DNA of 64,000 nt from Shewanella avicenniae (GCF_017354945.1 NZ_CP071503.1:1612001-1676000), one strand, 5' to 3'. Shown: positions 1 to 9,396, numbered from the stretch's first letter. The notes: generated by a model not told the origin, from the sequence alone. Numbers and translations are program-made.

Positions 1-186
1 GGTTCGTTATTAGAAGTGGGTTATGGCAACCAAGAAGAGCAATGGATTGCCGATGTGCTCGCACTGAAAGACCGTACTAAAGCCGCAGCCACCGCCAAAC
101 CTCATGGTCTTTATTTAGTTGACGTGACGTATCCTGAGCAGTTTGCTTTGCCCAAGCCGCCATTAGGCCCGTTGTTCCTAGAATAA
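1..186 (+). CDS. truA: tRNA pseudouridine synthase A, C-terminal part
   Basis: An open frame runs in from the left edge and stops with TAA at 184-186. It carries the typical TruA C-terminus: GSLLEVG, then the [10 protein letters not shown] segment, then GLYLVDV and a final [11 protein letters not shown]. TruA makes pseudouridine at positions 38-40 of the tRNA anticodon arm. Only about 61 residues are present, so the catalytic Asp lies outside the window. The next gene, folC, begins 36 bases later and probably shares the transcript. Confidence 0.9.
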   Translation, partial: GSLLEVGYGNQEEQWIADVLALKDRTKAAATAKPHGLYLVDVTYPEQFALPKPPLGPLFLE

Positions 187-222
187 GCGGTTAGATACAA
201 GACGTTGTCGCAAGGATTATTC

Positions 223-1506
223 ATGACTCAAGATGTTTCAACGCTGCAGGCGCCAGCTGCCAACGCCGATATTGCCCAATGGCTCGATTATCAATTAGCG
301 CTGCATGCGCGTGAAATCGATTTGGGCTTAGCACGCGTTACACAGGTTGCGCAGCAACTTGGGGTAATTAGCTTAACCAGTAAAGTGATTACCGTCGGTG
401 GCACCAATGGCAAAGGCACCACCTGCCGTATGTTAGAAGAGATCCTGCTGGCCGCGGGCTACTCGGTGGGTGTCTACAGCTCCCCGCATCTTATTCGCTA
501 TAACGAGCGTATTCGCATCAATCGCCAAGACGTGGATGATGCCGCCATAGTGGCGGCATTTGAGCAGATTGAACAGGCGCGCGGGGCCACATCGCTGACG
601 TTCTTTGAATTTGGTACCTTGGCGGCGTTGGTATTGTTTAAACAACAGCAACCGGATGTGGTGATCCTCGAAGTTGGGCTTGGTGGTCGGTTAGATGCCA
701 CCAATATTGTCGATTCCGATATCAGTGCAGTGACTTCGATTGACCTTGATCATCAGGCATTTTTAGGCAACACCCGCGAGCAAGTCGGCTATGAAAAAGC
801 TGGGATTTTTCGCTTCGGTTGCCCGGCCATTGTTGGCGAACCTAACATGCCCGCCACTGTGAACGAAGTGGCTCATGCCAAAGGCGCATTTATTAAAGCG
901 GTTGGACTCTCTTTCAACTACCAACAGCTTGGCGATGGCTGGCAGTTTGATGGTGAGCATTGGCACTTTTCCCAACTGCCGCTGCCACAACTGCCATTGC
1001 CAAATGCGGCGACCACGCTGGCGATTTTGGAACAGTTACTGCCCGATTTACCGTTGACGGCGATTCAGACCGGCTTAGCAAAAGCGACCCTAACAGGCCG
1101 CATGGAGCATTTTTCTGAGCAGCCGTTGGTGATATTAGATGTAGCGCATAATCCACACGCTGCGCGTTATTTGGCGCAACAACTGGCAGCGTTGCTGCAA
1201 GGCCGCCAATGCTATGCAATTTGCGGTATGCTCAAGGATAAAGATATACAGGGCGTGTTGAGTGTTATGGCGCCCTTAGTGCAGCAATGGTCGCTGGTCA
1301 CTATTGATACTGAGCGCGGTGCTACCGCTCAAGAGTTGTACCAAGCGTTACCTGCCGAGCAAAATGTCAGCTTATTTGATGATTTTTCTGCGGCTTGGCG
1401 TGCACTTACCCCCAAACTTAGCCAAGAAGATGTGGTAATCGTGTTTGGCTCCTTTTACACTGTGTCTGGTTTTAAGGAAGTTGTGCAAACTATCGGAAAG
1501 GAATAG
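223..1506 (+). CDS. folC: Bifunctional dihydrofolate synthase / folylpolyglutamate synthase
   Basis: FolC joins glutamate to dihydropteroate and then extends the polyglutamate tail of folates. The Mur-ligase ATP-binding loop is visible (VGGTNGKGTTCRM, near residue 60), followed by SSPHLIRYNERIRIN, the VILEVGLGGRLDATN motif and the C-terminal ILDVAHNPHAA motif. I chose ATG 223 because AAGGATT lies just upstream; an in-frame TTG at 205 has no ribosome site. At 427 residues it has the usual family length. It overlaps nothing and leads directly into dedD, as in the E. coli folC-dedD-cvpA-purF cluster. Confidence 0.96.
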   Translation: MTQDVSTLQAPAANADIAQWLDYQLALHAREIDLGLARVTQVAQQLGVISLTSKVITVGGTNGKGTTCRMLEEILLAAGYSVGVYSSPHLIRYNERIRINRQDVDDAAIVAAFEQIEQARGATSLTFFEFGTLAALVLFKQQQPDVVILEVGLGGRLDATNIVDSDISAVTSIDLDHQAFLGNTREQVGYEKAGIFRFGCPAIVGEPNMPATVNEVAHAKGAFIKAVGLSFNYQQLGDGWQFDGEHWHFSQLPLPQLPLPNAATTLAILEQLLPDLPLTAIQTGLAKATLTGRMEHFSEQPLVILDVAHNPHAARYLAQQLAALLQGRQCYAICGMLKDKDIQGVLSVMAPLVQQWSLVTIDTERGATAQELYQALPAEQNVSLFDDFSAAWRALTPKLSQEDVVIVFGSFYTVSGFKEVVQTIGKE

Positions 1507-1511
1507 AGATT

Positions 1512-2144
1512 TTGGCAACACAGTTTCACAATCGGTTGGTTGGCACCATCGTCATTGCGGCGCTGGGGGTGATTTTTTTACCTGATATTTTAGATGGTAA
1601 AAAGACGCTTAAGCCTGAGCAATTTGCGGAGATCCCGTTGCGCCCTGAGGTTGCAGAGGTTAACCAAGACACGCAAGTGTTTCAGGTGTTGGATACCCCG
1701 CAATCGATAGAACCACAATCAACTGACGATGAAGCCTACAGCCAAACCGGCGCGGCTGATGCTCAGCCCGTAACTGAGGTCGCCAGTGCCAATCCGCCAT
1801 CGCACACTGAACCCGCTACCGTAGAACAACCAAGTGCTAAACCGAGCGCTTCGAGTGCGAAAGTCGAACCCGTTAAGCCTGCTGCGGCTAACGCTCAAGT
1901 GGCTTGGACCATGCAGTTGGGCGCCTTTAGTAGTGTTACCAACGTCAAAGGTCTAGTCGCTAAACTGCAAAAAGCCGGCTTTGCCGCGTACACGCTGCCG
2001 AACAAGCCGGTTGAAGGTAAGTTGACTCGCGTTTTTGTCGGTCCAGAGGTTTCGCTCGACAAGCTCAGAAGCCAACAACAAAAAGTAGAGTCACTGACCT
2101 CACTAAAAGGTAAAGTGATTCGCTTCGACCCATTAGAACATTGA
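1512..2144 (+). CDS. dedD: DedD-like SPOR-domain cell-division protein
   Basis: A single N-terminal membrane segment (about residues 8-25, LVGTIVIAALGVIFLPDIL) is followed by a long Pro/Ala/Ser/Glu-rich periplasmic linker and a SPOR domain from about residue 130 (VAWTMQLGAFSS to the end). SPOR domains bind denuded septal peptidoglycan, and DedD acts at the division ring. The start is a TTG at 1512 with GGAATAGAG in front; no ATG fits before the membrane segment. It lies 5 bases behind folC. The linker is variable and the name rests on position plus architecture. Confidence 0.88.
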   Translation: MATQFHNRLVGTIVIAALGVIFLPDILDGKKTLKPEQFAEIPLRPEVAEVNQDTQVFQVLDTPQSIEPQSTDDEAYSQTGAADAQPVTEVASANPPSHTEPATVEQPSAKPSASSAKVEPVKPAAANAQVAWTMQLGAFSSVTNVKGLVAKLQKAGFAAYTLPNKPVEGKLTRVFVGPEVSLDKLRSQQQKVESLTSLKGKVIRFDPLEH

Positions 2145-2205
2145 GTCAATGTCGTTTTTCAGAACAATTATTTCTGATTGTGGGGGTGAGAATGCACTCG
2201 CTCTC

Positions 2206-2214
2206 TGGTAGAAT
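2206..2214 (+). promoter_or_regulatory. Extended -10 promoter candidate for cvpA-purF
   Basis: TG at 2206-2207, one base, then TAGAAT at 2209-2214 gives an extended -10 element 36 bases before the cvpA start, in the gap after dedD. I see no good -35 at normal spacing, which is common for extended -10 promoters. No convincing PurR operator was found by eye. Confidence 0.4.
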
Positions 2215-2250
2215 CGCGCCGTTCTCAATCATTGCTGGACACTTCTACCC

Positions 2251-2739
2251 ATGGCTTGGATAGATTACGCCATCATTATCATTATCGGACTATCAACGCT
2301 GGTCAGTTTGATCCGCGGCTTCGCCAAAGAAGCGATGTCATTGGTTGTCTGGTTTGCTGCCTTTTTTGTTGCGAGTCAGTTTTATCAAGAACTTGCGGTC
2401 TATATCACCCAGCTGAACGATGAAATGCTGCGAAACGGTGTGGCGATTGCCATTCTGTTTGTGGCGACATTGATTGTGGGGGCGATCGTCAATTATCTGG
2501 TAGGGCAGTTGGTGCTCAAAACCGGCTTGTCAGGCACTGACCGCATGTTAGGTCTGGTGTTTGGTGCCATTCGTGGCGCCTTGATTGTCAGCGCATTGTT
2601 ATTCTTTTTGGATGCTTTTACTGGCGCCCCCAAAACTGATTGGTGGCAGGCATCGCAATTAGTGCCAGAATTTGGAGTGGTTATTCAGTGGTTCTTTGAC
2701 TATCTGGAAAGCACCTCTAGCTTTGTACCCAAAATATAA
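2251..2739 (+). CDS. cvpA: CvpA family membrane protein
   Basis: Four hydrophobic segments (about residues 5-22, 28-46, 62-83 and 103-122) and the opening [15 protein letters not shown] match CvpA, an inner-membrane protein named for colicin V production. Its exact biochemical role is not settled; in enterobacteria it is linked to envelope stress and bile resistance. The length (162 residues) equals that of E. coli CvpA. It sits immediately before purF, the conserved arrangement, and probably shares its transcript. Confidence 0.93.
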   Translation: MAWIDYAIIIIIGLSTLVSLIRGFAKEAMSLVVWFAAFFVASQFYQELAVYITQLNDEMLRNGVAIAILFVATLIVGAIVNYLVGQLVLKTGLSGTDRMLGLVFGAIRGALIVSALLFFLDAFTGAPKTDWWQASQLVPEFGVVIQWFFDYLESTSSFVPKI

Positions 2740-2778
2740 AAAGATTATTCGAACATCTTAATACGAGGAAACTTACCC

Positions 2779-4293
2779 ATGTGTGGTATCGTCGGAATAG
2801 TTGGCCGCTCAACGGTTAATCAAACCATTTATGATGCATTAACTGTGTTGCAGCATCGTGGCCAGGATGCGGCGGGTATTGTGACCGTAGATAACCGAGC
2901 CTTTCGTTTGCGTAAGGCAAATGGCTTGGTAAAAGATGTGTTTGAGCCTAAACACATGCAGCGTCTTCAAGGTAATGCCGGTATCGGCCATTGCCGTTAT
3001 CCTACTGCTGGTAGCTCCAGTGCATCTGAAGCTCAACCTTTCTATGTCAACTCACCTTTTGGTATCTCGTTAGCGCACAACGGTAACTTGACCAACACAG
3101 TGCAGTTAGCTGAAGGCTTGCAGCAAAAACGTCGTCACGTGAACACCACCTCAGATTCTGAAGTGCTGCTTAACTTGCTGGCAGACGAAATTGATAAGAC
3201 AGATAGCGCTCAGCTGTCTGCCGATGAAGTGTTTGATGCCGTAGCGCGTCTGCACGAACAAACCCGTGGTGCTTATGCCGTTGTAGCTATGATTGTGGGT
3301 AATGGTTTGCTGGCGTTTCGCGATCCATTCGGTATCCGCCCACTTATTCTGGGTAAGCATGAAACCGCCAACGGCACTGAATATATGGTGGCCTCTGAAA
3401 GCGTAGCGCTAGATGCGGTCGGTTTTGAAGTGATGCGTGACGTTGCCCCAGGTGAAGCGATTTATATCACCCTTGATGGTGAACTTTACACCCGTCAATG
3501 CGCCCAATCGCCAATGTACAGCCCATGTATTTTTGAATTTGTTTATTTTGCGCGTCCTGACTCAACGATCGACAAGGTGTCGGTATACGCCAGTCGCGTA
3601 AACATGGGTACCAAGCTGGGTGAGAAGATCAAGAAAGAATGGTATGACCATGATATCGACGTGGTGATCCCAATTCCTGAAACCTCAGTTGACGTGGCAT
3701 TGGAAATTGCCCGCACCATGGATCTGCCGTATCGCCAAGGTTTTGTGAAAAACCGTTATATCGGCCGTACCTTTATCATGCCGGGTCAACAGCAACGTCG
3801 TAAGTCAGTGCGTCGTAAACTGAACGCGATTAATGCTGAGTTTAAAGACAAAAACGTACTGCTGGTGGATGACTCCATCGTGCGTGGTACCACGTCAGAA
3901 CAGATCATCGAAATGGCACGTGAAGCCGGTGCGAAGAAAGTGTATTTCGCTTCAGCAGCGCCTGAAATTCGCTTCCCGAACGTTTACGGTATCGACATGC
4001 CAACCTCTAATGAATTGATCGCCTATGGCCGTGATTCAGACGAGATTGCTAAGTTGATTGGTGCTGACGGTATCATCTTCCAAAATCTAGACGATTTGGT
4101 GGATGCGGTACGTATGGAAAACCCAGATATTAAACGCTTTGAAACCTCAGTGTTTGATGGCCACTACATCACCAAAGATGTGGATCAATCCTATCTGGAT
4201 CACCTGACTCAGCTGCGTAACGACGATGCAAAAGCAAATCGTAACCGCGATATCGGCACTAACTTAGAGATGCACAACGAAGGGCATCCATAA
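2779..4293 (+). CDS. purF: Amidophosphoribosyltransferase
   Basis: PurF catalyses the first committed step of purine synthesis, PRPP plus glutamine to phosphoribosylamine. Cys2 of MCGIVGIVG is the glutaminase nucleophile of the N-terminal Ntn domain. The C-terminal phosphoribosyltransferase domain carries the PRPP loop [19 protein letters not shown] near residue 365. The 504-residue length matches E. coli PurF (505). The ATG follows AGGAAACTTACCC. A strong hairpin terminator follows the stop codon. Confidence 0.98.
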   Translation: MCGIVGIVGRSTVNQTIYDALTVLQHRGQDAAGIVTVDNRAFRLRKANGLVKDVFEPKHMQRLQGNAGIGHCRYPTAGSSSASEAQPFYVNSPFGISLAHNGNLTNTVQLAEGLQQKRRHVNTTSDSEVLLNLLADEIDKTDSAQLSADEVFDAVARLHEQTRGAYAVVAMIVGNGLLAFRDPFGIRPLILGKHETANGTEYMVASESVALDAVGFEVMRDVAPGEAIYITLDGELYTRQCAQSPMYSPCIFEFVYFARPDSTIDKVSVYASRVNMGTKLGEKIKKEWYDHDIDVVIPIPETSVDVALEIARTMDLPYRQGFVKNRYIGRTFIMPGQQQRRKSVRRKLNAINAEFKDKNVLLVDDSIVRGTTSEQIIEMAREAGAKKVYFASAAPEIRFPNVYGIDMPTSNELIAYGRDSDEIAKLIGADGIIFQNLDDLVDAVRMENPDIKRFETSVFDGHYITKDVDQSYLDHLTQLRNDDAKANRNRDIGTNLEMHNEGHP

Positions 4294-4321
4294 GCTAAGC
4301 TGATTCTATGCATTAAATATC

Positions 4322-4352
4322 AAGGCCTCGCAATTGCGAGGCCTTATTGTTT
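4322..4352 (+). terminator. Rho-independent terminator after purF
   Basis: AAGGCCTCGC and GCGAGGCCTT form a GC-rich stem around a short AATT loop at 4322-4345, followed by ATTGTTT. It ends the folC-purF transcript. Confidence 0.85.
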
Positions 4353-4409
4353 AGCGCGAATAGTTAGTGAGCTCTTACCGCTGTAGACGCCAAATATCGT
4401 AGTGGCGGC

Positions 4410-6014
4410 TTAGCCAACCATCATTACAGTATCATTTTGGGCTTGTTGTTGGCTGAGCTGGCCTAATTTAGCAAGCGGCAGGGCTTCAGTATAAAACCAG
4501 CCTTGATGCAACTCGGCGCCAAGTCGGCGCAGTTCAGCGGCATCGGCGCTGTTTTCCACGCCCTCAGCTACTACGCTGCAGTTAAGCTCGGTGGCCAGTT
4601 CGATGATATGACACACAATCGCGCGGCTGACATCATTGATCAGGAAGTTATTCACAAACGAGCGGTCGATTTTGATTTGCGATATCGGCAACTCACGTAA
4701 TAGCACCAAAGACGAGAAGCCCGTACCAAAGTCATCCACGCTAAACTCAAAGCCCATTTGATTCAGTTTCGACATCACCACTTTGGCTTTTTGCAAATCA
4801 TCGACCACGTCAGTTTCGGTGATTTCAAAAATGATGTCGCTGGCGTGTAGTCGGCCTTGTTGCAGCATTGCGCCAAGTTGTTGTACGAGGTTGTCGTTTT
4901 GCAGGTCTTTCGCGGAGAGGTTGATATGGATGCAGTGGCTAAAGCCCATCTGTCGTAATGCTGGCAGATCATCCGCAACACGATTCAGTACCCAGTAGGT
5001 AATGGCATTGATCAGTGGGCTACGTGAAGCAAATGGAATAAACTCTTCCGGCAACAGCACCTTGCCAGAGGCTTGTGGCCAGCGTAACAGCGCTTCGACA
5101 CAACAAGTGGTATTGCTGACACTGTCCACAATAGGTTGATAGTAAAGTTCAAACTGATTCTGCCGCACCGCGTCTGAAAGCTGCTGTGACAAACGCAATT
5201 TGCGCTCAGCCTCTGCACCAATCACTTGATCATATAAGGTGTAGTTGCCTTGGCGTTGCTTACAGTCATACATGGCAATGTCGGCTTTTTTGATTAAGTC
5301 AAACAGCTCGTTACTGTGGTCGGGATAGCAGGCAATGCCGATGCTGGCCGAGCTTTTCATCGAGTGGCTGTGAACCACGAATGGCGGTAGCATCTTCGCA
5401 TGTATGCTATCAACCAAGGTTAATAATACTTCGAGGCTTCGTTCGCGGTAGACAATGGCAAACTCATCGCCACCGATACGAAACAGCATCGCTTTTTCGG
5501 GAATCACCTCATTGAGGCGTTCGGCCACCAAACGTAAAAATTGGTCGCCATAGTAATGGCCGAGGCTATCGTTGATCTGTTTGAAGTTGTTCAAGTCGAG
5601 AAAAAATAGGGTGAACGGCTTACTCACTCCGCTAAGCACACTCAGATGTTCAAACATGCTTTTACGATTATTGAGCCCAGTCAGCTCGTCGGTTAACGAG
5701 TTATGGCGCTCTTCCATCGCAATCGACTCAATTTTAAGAATGGTTTTAAGCGCTTGCGGAATAATAGTGGCAACAAACACCGCCCCGAAAAAGAGGATGG
5801 TCGCCAATAACCCCATGGTGAAATTCACCGGATGATAAAACAAGCGCAATAGGAATAGGCTATAGCCAACACAGAAGAATAGGATCAGCACCACCAGCCA
5901 TTTCCAGCCGGTGGCATGGTCATTTTGGCAAATGCGACAGGCAGGTCTGATGCTGCTGAGTAGCAACAATAAACCTAATCCAACTGCCAAATATGCAATC
6001 CAATCTACTGCCAT
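4410..6014 (-). CDS. Membrane-bound GGDEF-EAL cyclic-di-GMP enzyme
   Basis: Three membrane segments (about 5-21, 38-57, 66-86) precede a GGDEF domain (about 105-260; GGDEF intact at 181-185) and an EAL domain (about 275-525). EAL residues present include CVEALLRWP, FEITETD, SVDDFGTGFSS, IKIDRSF and VVAEGVEN, so the phosphodiesterase site looks complete. The inhibitory RxxD site before GGDEF is missing (the place reads PEKA). Both activities are possible; intact proteins of this type often act mainly as phosphodiesterases. There is no recognisable sensor domain besides the membrane part, which holds CRIC at 26-29. AAAGGA precedes the ATG at 6014. Confidence 0.93.
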   Translation of the reverse strand: MAVDWIAYLAVGLGLLLLLSSIRPACRICQNDHATGWKWLVVLILFFCVGYSLFLLRLFYHPVNFTMGLLATILFFGAVFVATIIPQALKTILKIESIAMEERHNSLTDELTGLNNRKSMFEHLSVLSGVSKPFTLFFLDLNNFKQINDSLGHYYGDQFLRLVAERLNEVIPEKAMLFRIGGDEFAIVYRERSLEVLLTLVDSIHAKMLPPFVVHSHSMKSSASIGIACYPDHSNELFDLIKKADIAMYDCKQRQGNYTLYDQVIGAEAERKLRLSQQLSDAVRQNQFELYYQPIVDSVSNTTCCVEALLRWPQASGKVLLPEEFIPFASRSPLINAITYWVLNRVADDLPALRQMGFSHCIHINLSAKDLQNDNLVQQLGAMLQQGRLHASDIIFEITETDVVDDLQKAKVVMSKLNQMGFEFSVDDFGTGFSSLVLLRELPISQIKIDRSFVNNFLINDVSRAIVCHIIELATELNCSVVAEGVENSADAAELRRLGAELHQGWFYTEALPLAKLGQLSQQQAQNDTVMMVG

Positions 6015-6183
6015 TGAGTAGTCCTTTACTCCTGAAATTTGAAATTTACTAGATGCTAATGTGTGATGCTATTCACATTGCTAAGGCAAATAATTGGCCG
6101 ATATTAACAATGGTTCGCCCTTGCTAACAGTGAGAAGGGTCACATTGTGAAAGGCTCGTCGAGCGGGGTCACTGTTAAGCGTG

Positions 6184-6236
6184 AATCACGATTGTCATTT
6201 TGAAAATCGTGATTAAAGATTTTCAAAATGACAATC
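6184..6236. repeat. Two overlapping, mutually exclusive perfect inverted repeats
   Basis: A 19-base perfect inverted repeat joins 6190-6208 (GATTGTCATTTTGAAAATC) to 6218-6236 with a 9-base loop. A second perfect 10-base repeat joins 6184-6193 (AATCACGATT) to 6205-6214, using part of the same left arm and the loop. The two hairpins cannot form together. The segment lies between the divergent GGDEF-EAL and nickel-transport genes. It lacks a U-run, so it is not a plain terminator. Confidence 0.8.
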
Positions 6237-6365
6237 CATTGTTGTAGTCAGTCTGACTCAATCTTTTTGCTTATGCCGTATCAGTATGTGAGCCAGTTAG
6301 CATTCTTACCGTCGTTACTTGCTTGCTGGCGCACACAACAGTGATTTAGCAGCGCTGGAATGGTA

Positions 6366-6395
6366 TTGTTATTACGATTATTAATTTCGTAATAA
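6366..6395 (+). promoter_or_regulatory. Sigma70-like promoter of the nickel/cobalt operon
   Basis: TTGTTA at 6366-6371 and TAATAA at 6390-6395, spaced 18 bases, form a plausible promoter about 30 bases before the first gene. The palindromic operator at 6368-6396 covers it almost exactly, which would suit simple repression. Confidence 0.45.
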
Positions 6396-6396
6396 C
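6368..6396. promoter_or_regulatory. Palindromic operator upstream of nickel/cobalt transporter
   Basis: GTTATTACGA (6368-6377) and TCGTAATAAC (6387-6396) are perfect inverted arms with a 9-base AT-only centre. Position and symmetry suggest a metal-responsive repressor such as NikR, but the arms differ from the enterobacterial NikR half-site GTATGA and no regulator gene is nearby. Confidence 0.6.
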
Positions 6397-6426
6397 TCGC
6401 CTTGATTACGCGTGACTAGGATTTTC

Positions 6427-7215
6427 ATGTTGTCGATTGCTGACCTTAAACGCACACGGATGCTGTGCTGCGTACTGTTAAGTTTGTGCTGCTCAACGGC
6501 AGTCCATGCGCATTTTCTTGAATTGATCCCCACGACTGACATTGTCGCTTCGCCCGCGCAAGCAAAGCTCGGTTTTACCCTGCAATTTACCCATCCTATG
6601 GCGCAAGGGCCTGTGATGCCATTAGCTTTGCCCAGCCAGTTTGCAGTTGTTGGCCCAATGGGAAAACAAGATTTACTCCCGAGTCTTGTTTCGAAGAATA
6701 GTGATAAAGCGCAGTACTTTAATGCCGAGTATCAGATCAAACGCCCCGGCGATTATCTGTTTTATGTGCAACCGCAACCTTACTGGGAACCGGCTGAAGC
6801 CAAGATGATTGTGCATTACACCAAGGTGGTGGTCGATGCCTATGGCATGGAAGCTGGCTGGGATACCGAACTCGGTTTGCCGACCGAAATTGTGCCATTA
6901 ACCCGACCATTTGGTTTGTGGACCGGCAATCTGTTTCAAGGGGTAGTGAAGCAAGCGGGCAAGCCTGTGCCATTTGCTGAGGTAGAGGTGGAATGGCGCA
7001 ATGATGGCAGCATTACGCCGCCCTCAGATCCTTACATTACTCAAGTGCTACATGCTGATGCTAATGGCACTTTCAGCTACGTGATGCCGAAAGCGGGCTG
7101 GTGGGGATTTGCCGCGTTAACTGAGGCAGACAGCACCATGACCAACCCAGAGGGCAAGCAGGTGCCCGTGGAGCAGGGCGGTCTTATCTGGGTGTTTGCC
7201 CGCGATATGAAGTAG
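6427..7215 (+). CDS. DUF4198 periplasmic metal-uptake accessory protein (NikK-like)
   Basis: A signal peptide ([20 protein letters not shown]) is followed by [10 protein letters not shown] at the mature N-terminus, the pattern of DUF4198/NikK proteins that accompany nickel ECF transporters. After cleavage His would sit at the N-terminus, well placed for metal binding. The C-terminal half resembles a transthyretin-like fold ([16 protein letters not shown]). I chose ATG 6427, which has TAGGA at proper spacing, over the GTG at 6412. It is the first gene of a five-gene operon and ends 8 bases before cbiM. The role in delivering Ni or Co to the transporter is inferred from context. Confidence 0.85.
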   Translation: MLSIADLKRTRMLCCVLLSLCCSTAVHAHFLELIPTTDIVASPAQAKLGFTLQFTHPMAQGPVMPLALPSQFAVVGPMGKQDLLPSLVSKNSDKAQYFNAEYQIKRPGDYLFYVQPQPYWEPAEAKMIVHYTKVVVDAYGMEAGWDTELGLPTEIVPLTRPFGLWTGNLFQGVVKQAGKPVPFAEVEVEWRNDGSITPPSDPYITQVLHADANGTFSYVMPKAGWWGFAALTEADSTMTNPEGKQVPVEQGGLIWVFARDMK

Positions 7216-7223
7216 GAGCAAAG

Positions 7224-7913
7224 ATGGCGCATATTCCTGAAGGTGTGGTTTCAGCGCCAGTGCTAATTGGCGCTGGCGTGGTGGCTGTCGCGGCACTCTG
7301 TTACGCGGTGCGTAAATTGGATTACGCCAAAATCCCTCATGCCGCGGTGTTAGCCGCCTGCTTTTTTGTGGCCTCGTTAATTGCTGTACCGGCAGGACCT
7401 AGCAGTGTGCATCTGCTGCTCAACGGCTTGATGGGCTTATTACTGGGTTGGACTGCGGTGCCAGCCATTATGGTTGCCTTGGCGTTGCAAGCGGTGTTTT
7501 TCGGTTTTGGTGGTCCGTTAGTGCTCGGTGTGAATGCGCTCAATATTGCGCTGCCGGCGTTAATCGTGGCTGGGCTATTCAGTGGATTGCTATCAAAAGC
7601 GATTATACAGCGACAAACTCGGCGTATTTATCTGCTCGGTGGGTTAGCGGGGTTAATCGGTGTGGTGGGCACCGGCGCAATGGTCTGTTTCACTTTGATT
7701 GTCAGCTACAATGCCTATCGTACCGCCGCCAATATTATCGCGCTGACATATCTGCCATTGGCGATTGTTGAAGCGTTAGTCACCGCCACCATCGTTGGTT
7801 TTATTGCCAAAGTTGCACCAGAGATGCTGACAAAGGTCGTGTATAACGCCGCTACGGCAGAAAATAGTGAATTGAGCGCTGCGAAGGAGCCGCAAAATGC
7901 TGAGGTCTTGTAA
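7224..7913 (+). CDS. cbiM: ECF nickel/cobalt transporter substrate-specific component CbiM/NikM
   Basis: A multi-spanning CbiM-family protein (229 residues, about six or seven hydrophobic segments) that binds the metal in an ECF importer. The hallmark N-terminus is MAHIPEG: family members usually begin MHI, with His2 coordinating the metal. Here Ala2 should allow removal of Met1, again leaving His in second place. Further family segments are SSVHLLLNGLMGLLLGW, with the likely second liganding His, and FGGPLVLGVNALNIALPA. GGAG precedes the ATG. Nickel rather than cobalt is suggested by the NikK-like and NikL-like partners. Confidence 0.93.
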   Translation: MAHIPEGVVSAPVLIGAGVVAVAALCYAVRKLDYAKIPHAAVLAACFFVASLIAVPAGPSSVHLLLNGLMGLLLGWTAVPAIMVALALQAVFFGFGGPLVLGVNALNIALPALIVAGLFSGLLSKAIIQRQTRRIYLLGGLAGLIGVVGTGAMVCFTLIVSYNAYRTAANIIALTYLPLAIVEALVTATIVGFIAKVAPEMLTKVVYNAATAENSELSAAKEPQNAEVL

Positions 7914-8631
7914 GCCTATGTGGCACATTATCGGCCTTGCACTGTTGTTGGAGTGTGGCTCAGCCTCGGCGCACCTGCTTAAAGTGTTTGCTTGGATGGA
8001 AGGTGAGCAAGTGGCGGGCAAGGCCTATTTTGCTGGTGGTGTTTCTGCCAGTGGCGCATTTATAGTGATTTACGATGCCAACCAGCAGCAGTTGGCAAAA
8101 GTTGCACCAGACGCCGCAGGAAACTTTCGTGTTGACGTGCCGTATAGTGCTGGTTACCGCGTAGAAGCCAACACCGGCGACGGTCATGTGGCGACCTGGG
8201 AAATTCCCGCCGCAGAGGTGACCGCGCCAGCCACTGCGGCCACATCGTCCAACTCGACTAAACCGAAAAAAATCCTCAGTGCTAACGGTGTCGTCACCGA
8301 ATTGCCTGCCGTTGCTTCCCAAGTCTCTAATTCCCAATTATATGCGTCCAACGCAGCTGCCCCCAAGCTTACGCAAACCGTTAAGCCGACCGCAGAAGCT
8401 CAAGCGACCTCAGTAAGTGCGAGCATCAGCACAGATGTCACGCCAGTTGTAGTATCGCAACAAGCGTTACAACAGTTGATTGAAACTGCCGTCGCCAAAG
8501 AAGTTGGGCCGCTACGGATGGAACTGCAACAAACTGCATCTCGCGCCAAGCTGTCAGACATTATCGGTGGCCTTGGGTTTATTTTTGGCATCGCAGGATT
8601 TGCGATGTGGTGGCGCAGTAAAAAATCCTGA
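7897..8631 (+). CDS. NikL-like accessory membrane component of the nickel transporter
   Basis: It has a signal peptide ending SASA-HLLKVFAWMEG, a carboxypeptidase-regulatory-like beta domain (about 25-115), a long Ala/Thr/Ser linker and one C-terminal membrane segment (IIGGLGFIFGIAGFAMWW) followed by RSKKS. This is the layout of NikL/CbiL-type proteins that replace the small CbiN subunit. The mature N-terminus again begins with His. It overlaps cbiM by 17 bases, with AAGGAG in front of its ATG, and ends in a TGATG overlap with cbiQ, so translation is coupled. Confidence 0.85.
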   Translation: MLRSCKPMWHIIGLALLLECGSASAHLLKVFAWMEGEQVAGKAYFAGGVSASGAFIVIYDANQQQLAKVAPDAAGNFRVDVPYSAGYRVEANTGDGHVATWEIPAAEVTAPATAATSSNSTKPKKILSANGVVTELPAVASQVSNSQLYASNAAAPKLTQTVKPTAEAQATSVSASISTDVTPVVVSQQALQQLIETAVAKEVGPLRMELQQTASRAKLSDIIGGLGFIFGIAGFAMWWRSKKS

Positions 8632-9392
8632 TGCTGGCCACTCAACTTCAAGCTAAACACCAACAAAGCCTGCTGATGCGGTGTGACCCGCGGGTCAATA
8701 TGCTCGCCGCGGGCGTGTTCACTTTATTCGCCCTATTGCTGCAGCAAGTGTTGCCTCTGCTGCTGATGCTGGTGCTTGGCGGCTTGTTGAATTTGGTCAG
8801 CGGCACCCAGTGGCGCTCCATGCTCACGCGGTTATTGGCCTTTGAAACCTTTATGTTGCTGCTGGTACTGATGCTGCCGTTTTCGGTTGCTGGTGATACT
8901 TGGTTCAGTGTTGCCGGTGTTGATGCATCGATTCAAGGCGCGACTCAGGCGCTGGCCATTTGGCTACGTGGCAACGCAGTCGTGTTGGCCTTGTTGGCGT
9001 TATTGGCGATTCGAGAACCGATCAATTTGGGCTATGGTGCGGCGGCACTGGGGTTTCCGGTCAAATTGATCCACCTGTTTATGATGACAGTGCGCTACAT
9101 CCAAGTGCTGGGCGAAGAGTTCCAGCGCTTGCGTAATGCGATGAAGGCGCGAGCCTTTACGCCTGCCAGTAATTGGCACACTTGGCGCAGCTACGGTTGG
9201 CTGATGGGGATGTTGCTGGTGCGCAGCATGGAGCGGGCGCAGCGGATTGTTGATGCCATGCGCTGCCGCGGTTTTGATGGCAGCCTGTATTTGCGCTCGC
9301 AACTGCGTTGGCAGCGTAGCGATAGTCTGCTGCTACTGGGGTTGAGCCTAATATCGTTATTGCCGCTGTTGTGGCAACTGTTTGGAGAATAG
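8631..9392 (+). CDS. cbiQ: ECF transporter transmembrane (T) component CbiQ
   Basis: The T component couples the substrate-binding unit to the ATPase. About five or six membrane segments are visible. The cytoplasmic coupling region holds the family motifs RNAMKARAF near residue 170 and ERAQRIVDAMRCRGFDG near residue 202, matching the two Ala-Arg-Gly coupling helices. Its ATG overlaps the stop codon of the preceding gene. At 253 residues it has normal length. Confidence 0.93.
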   Translation: MLATQLQAKHQQSLLMRCDPRVNMLAAGVFTLFALLLQQVLPLLLMLVLGGLLNLVSGTQWRSMLTRLLAFETFMLLLVLMLPFSVAGDTWFSVAGVDASIQGATQALAIWLRGNAVVLALLALLAIREPINLGYGAAALGFPVKLIHLFMMTVRYIQVLGEEFQRLRNAMKARAFTPASNWHTWRSYGWLMGMLLVRSMERAQRIVDAMRCRGFDGSLYLRSQLRWQRSDSLLLLGLSLISLLPLLWQLFGE

Positions 9393-9396
9393 CCGC

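Noticed and set aside
2150..2250. PurR operator before cvpA-purF
   Set aside because: No sequence close to the ACGCAAACGTTTTC-type operator was found.
2232..2423. A 63-codon frame overlapping the start of cvpA
   Set aside because: It is the wrong frame over a clear CvpA sequence.
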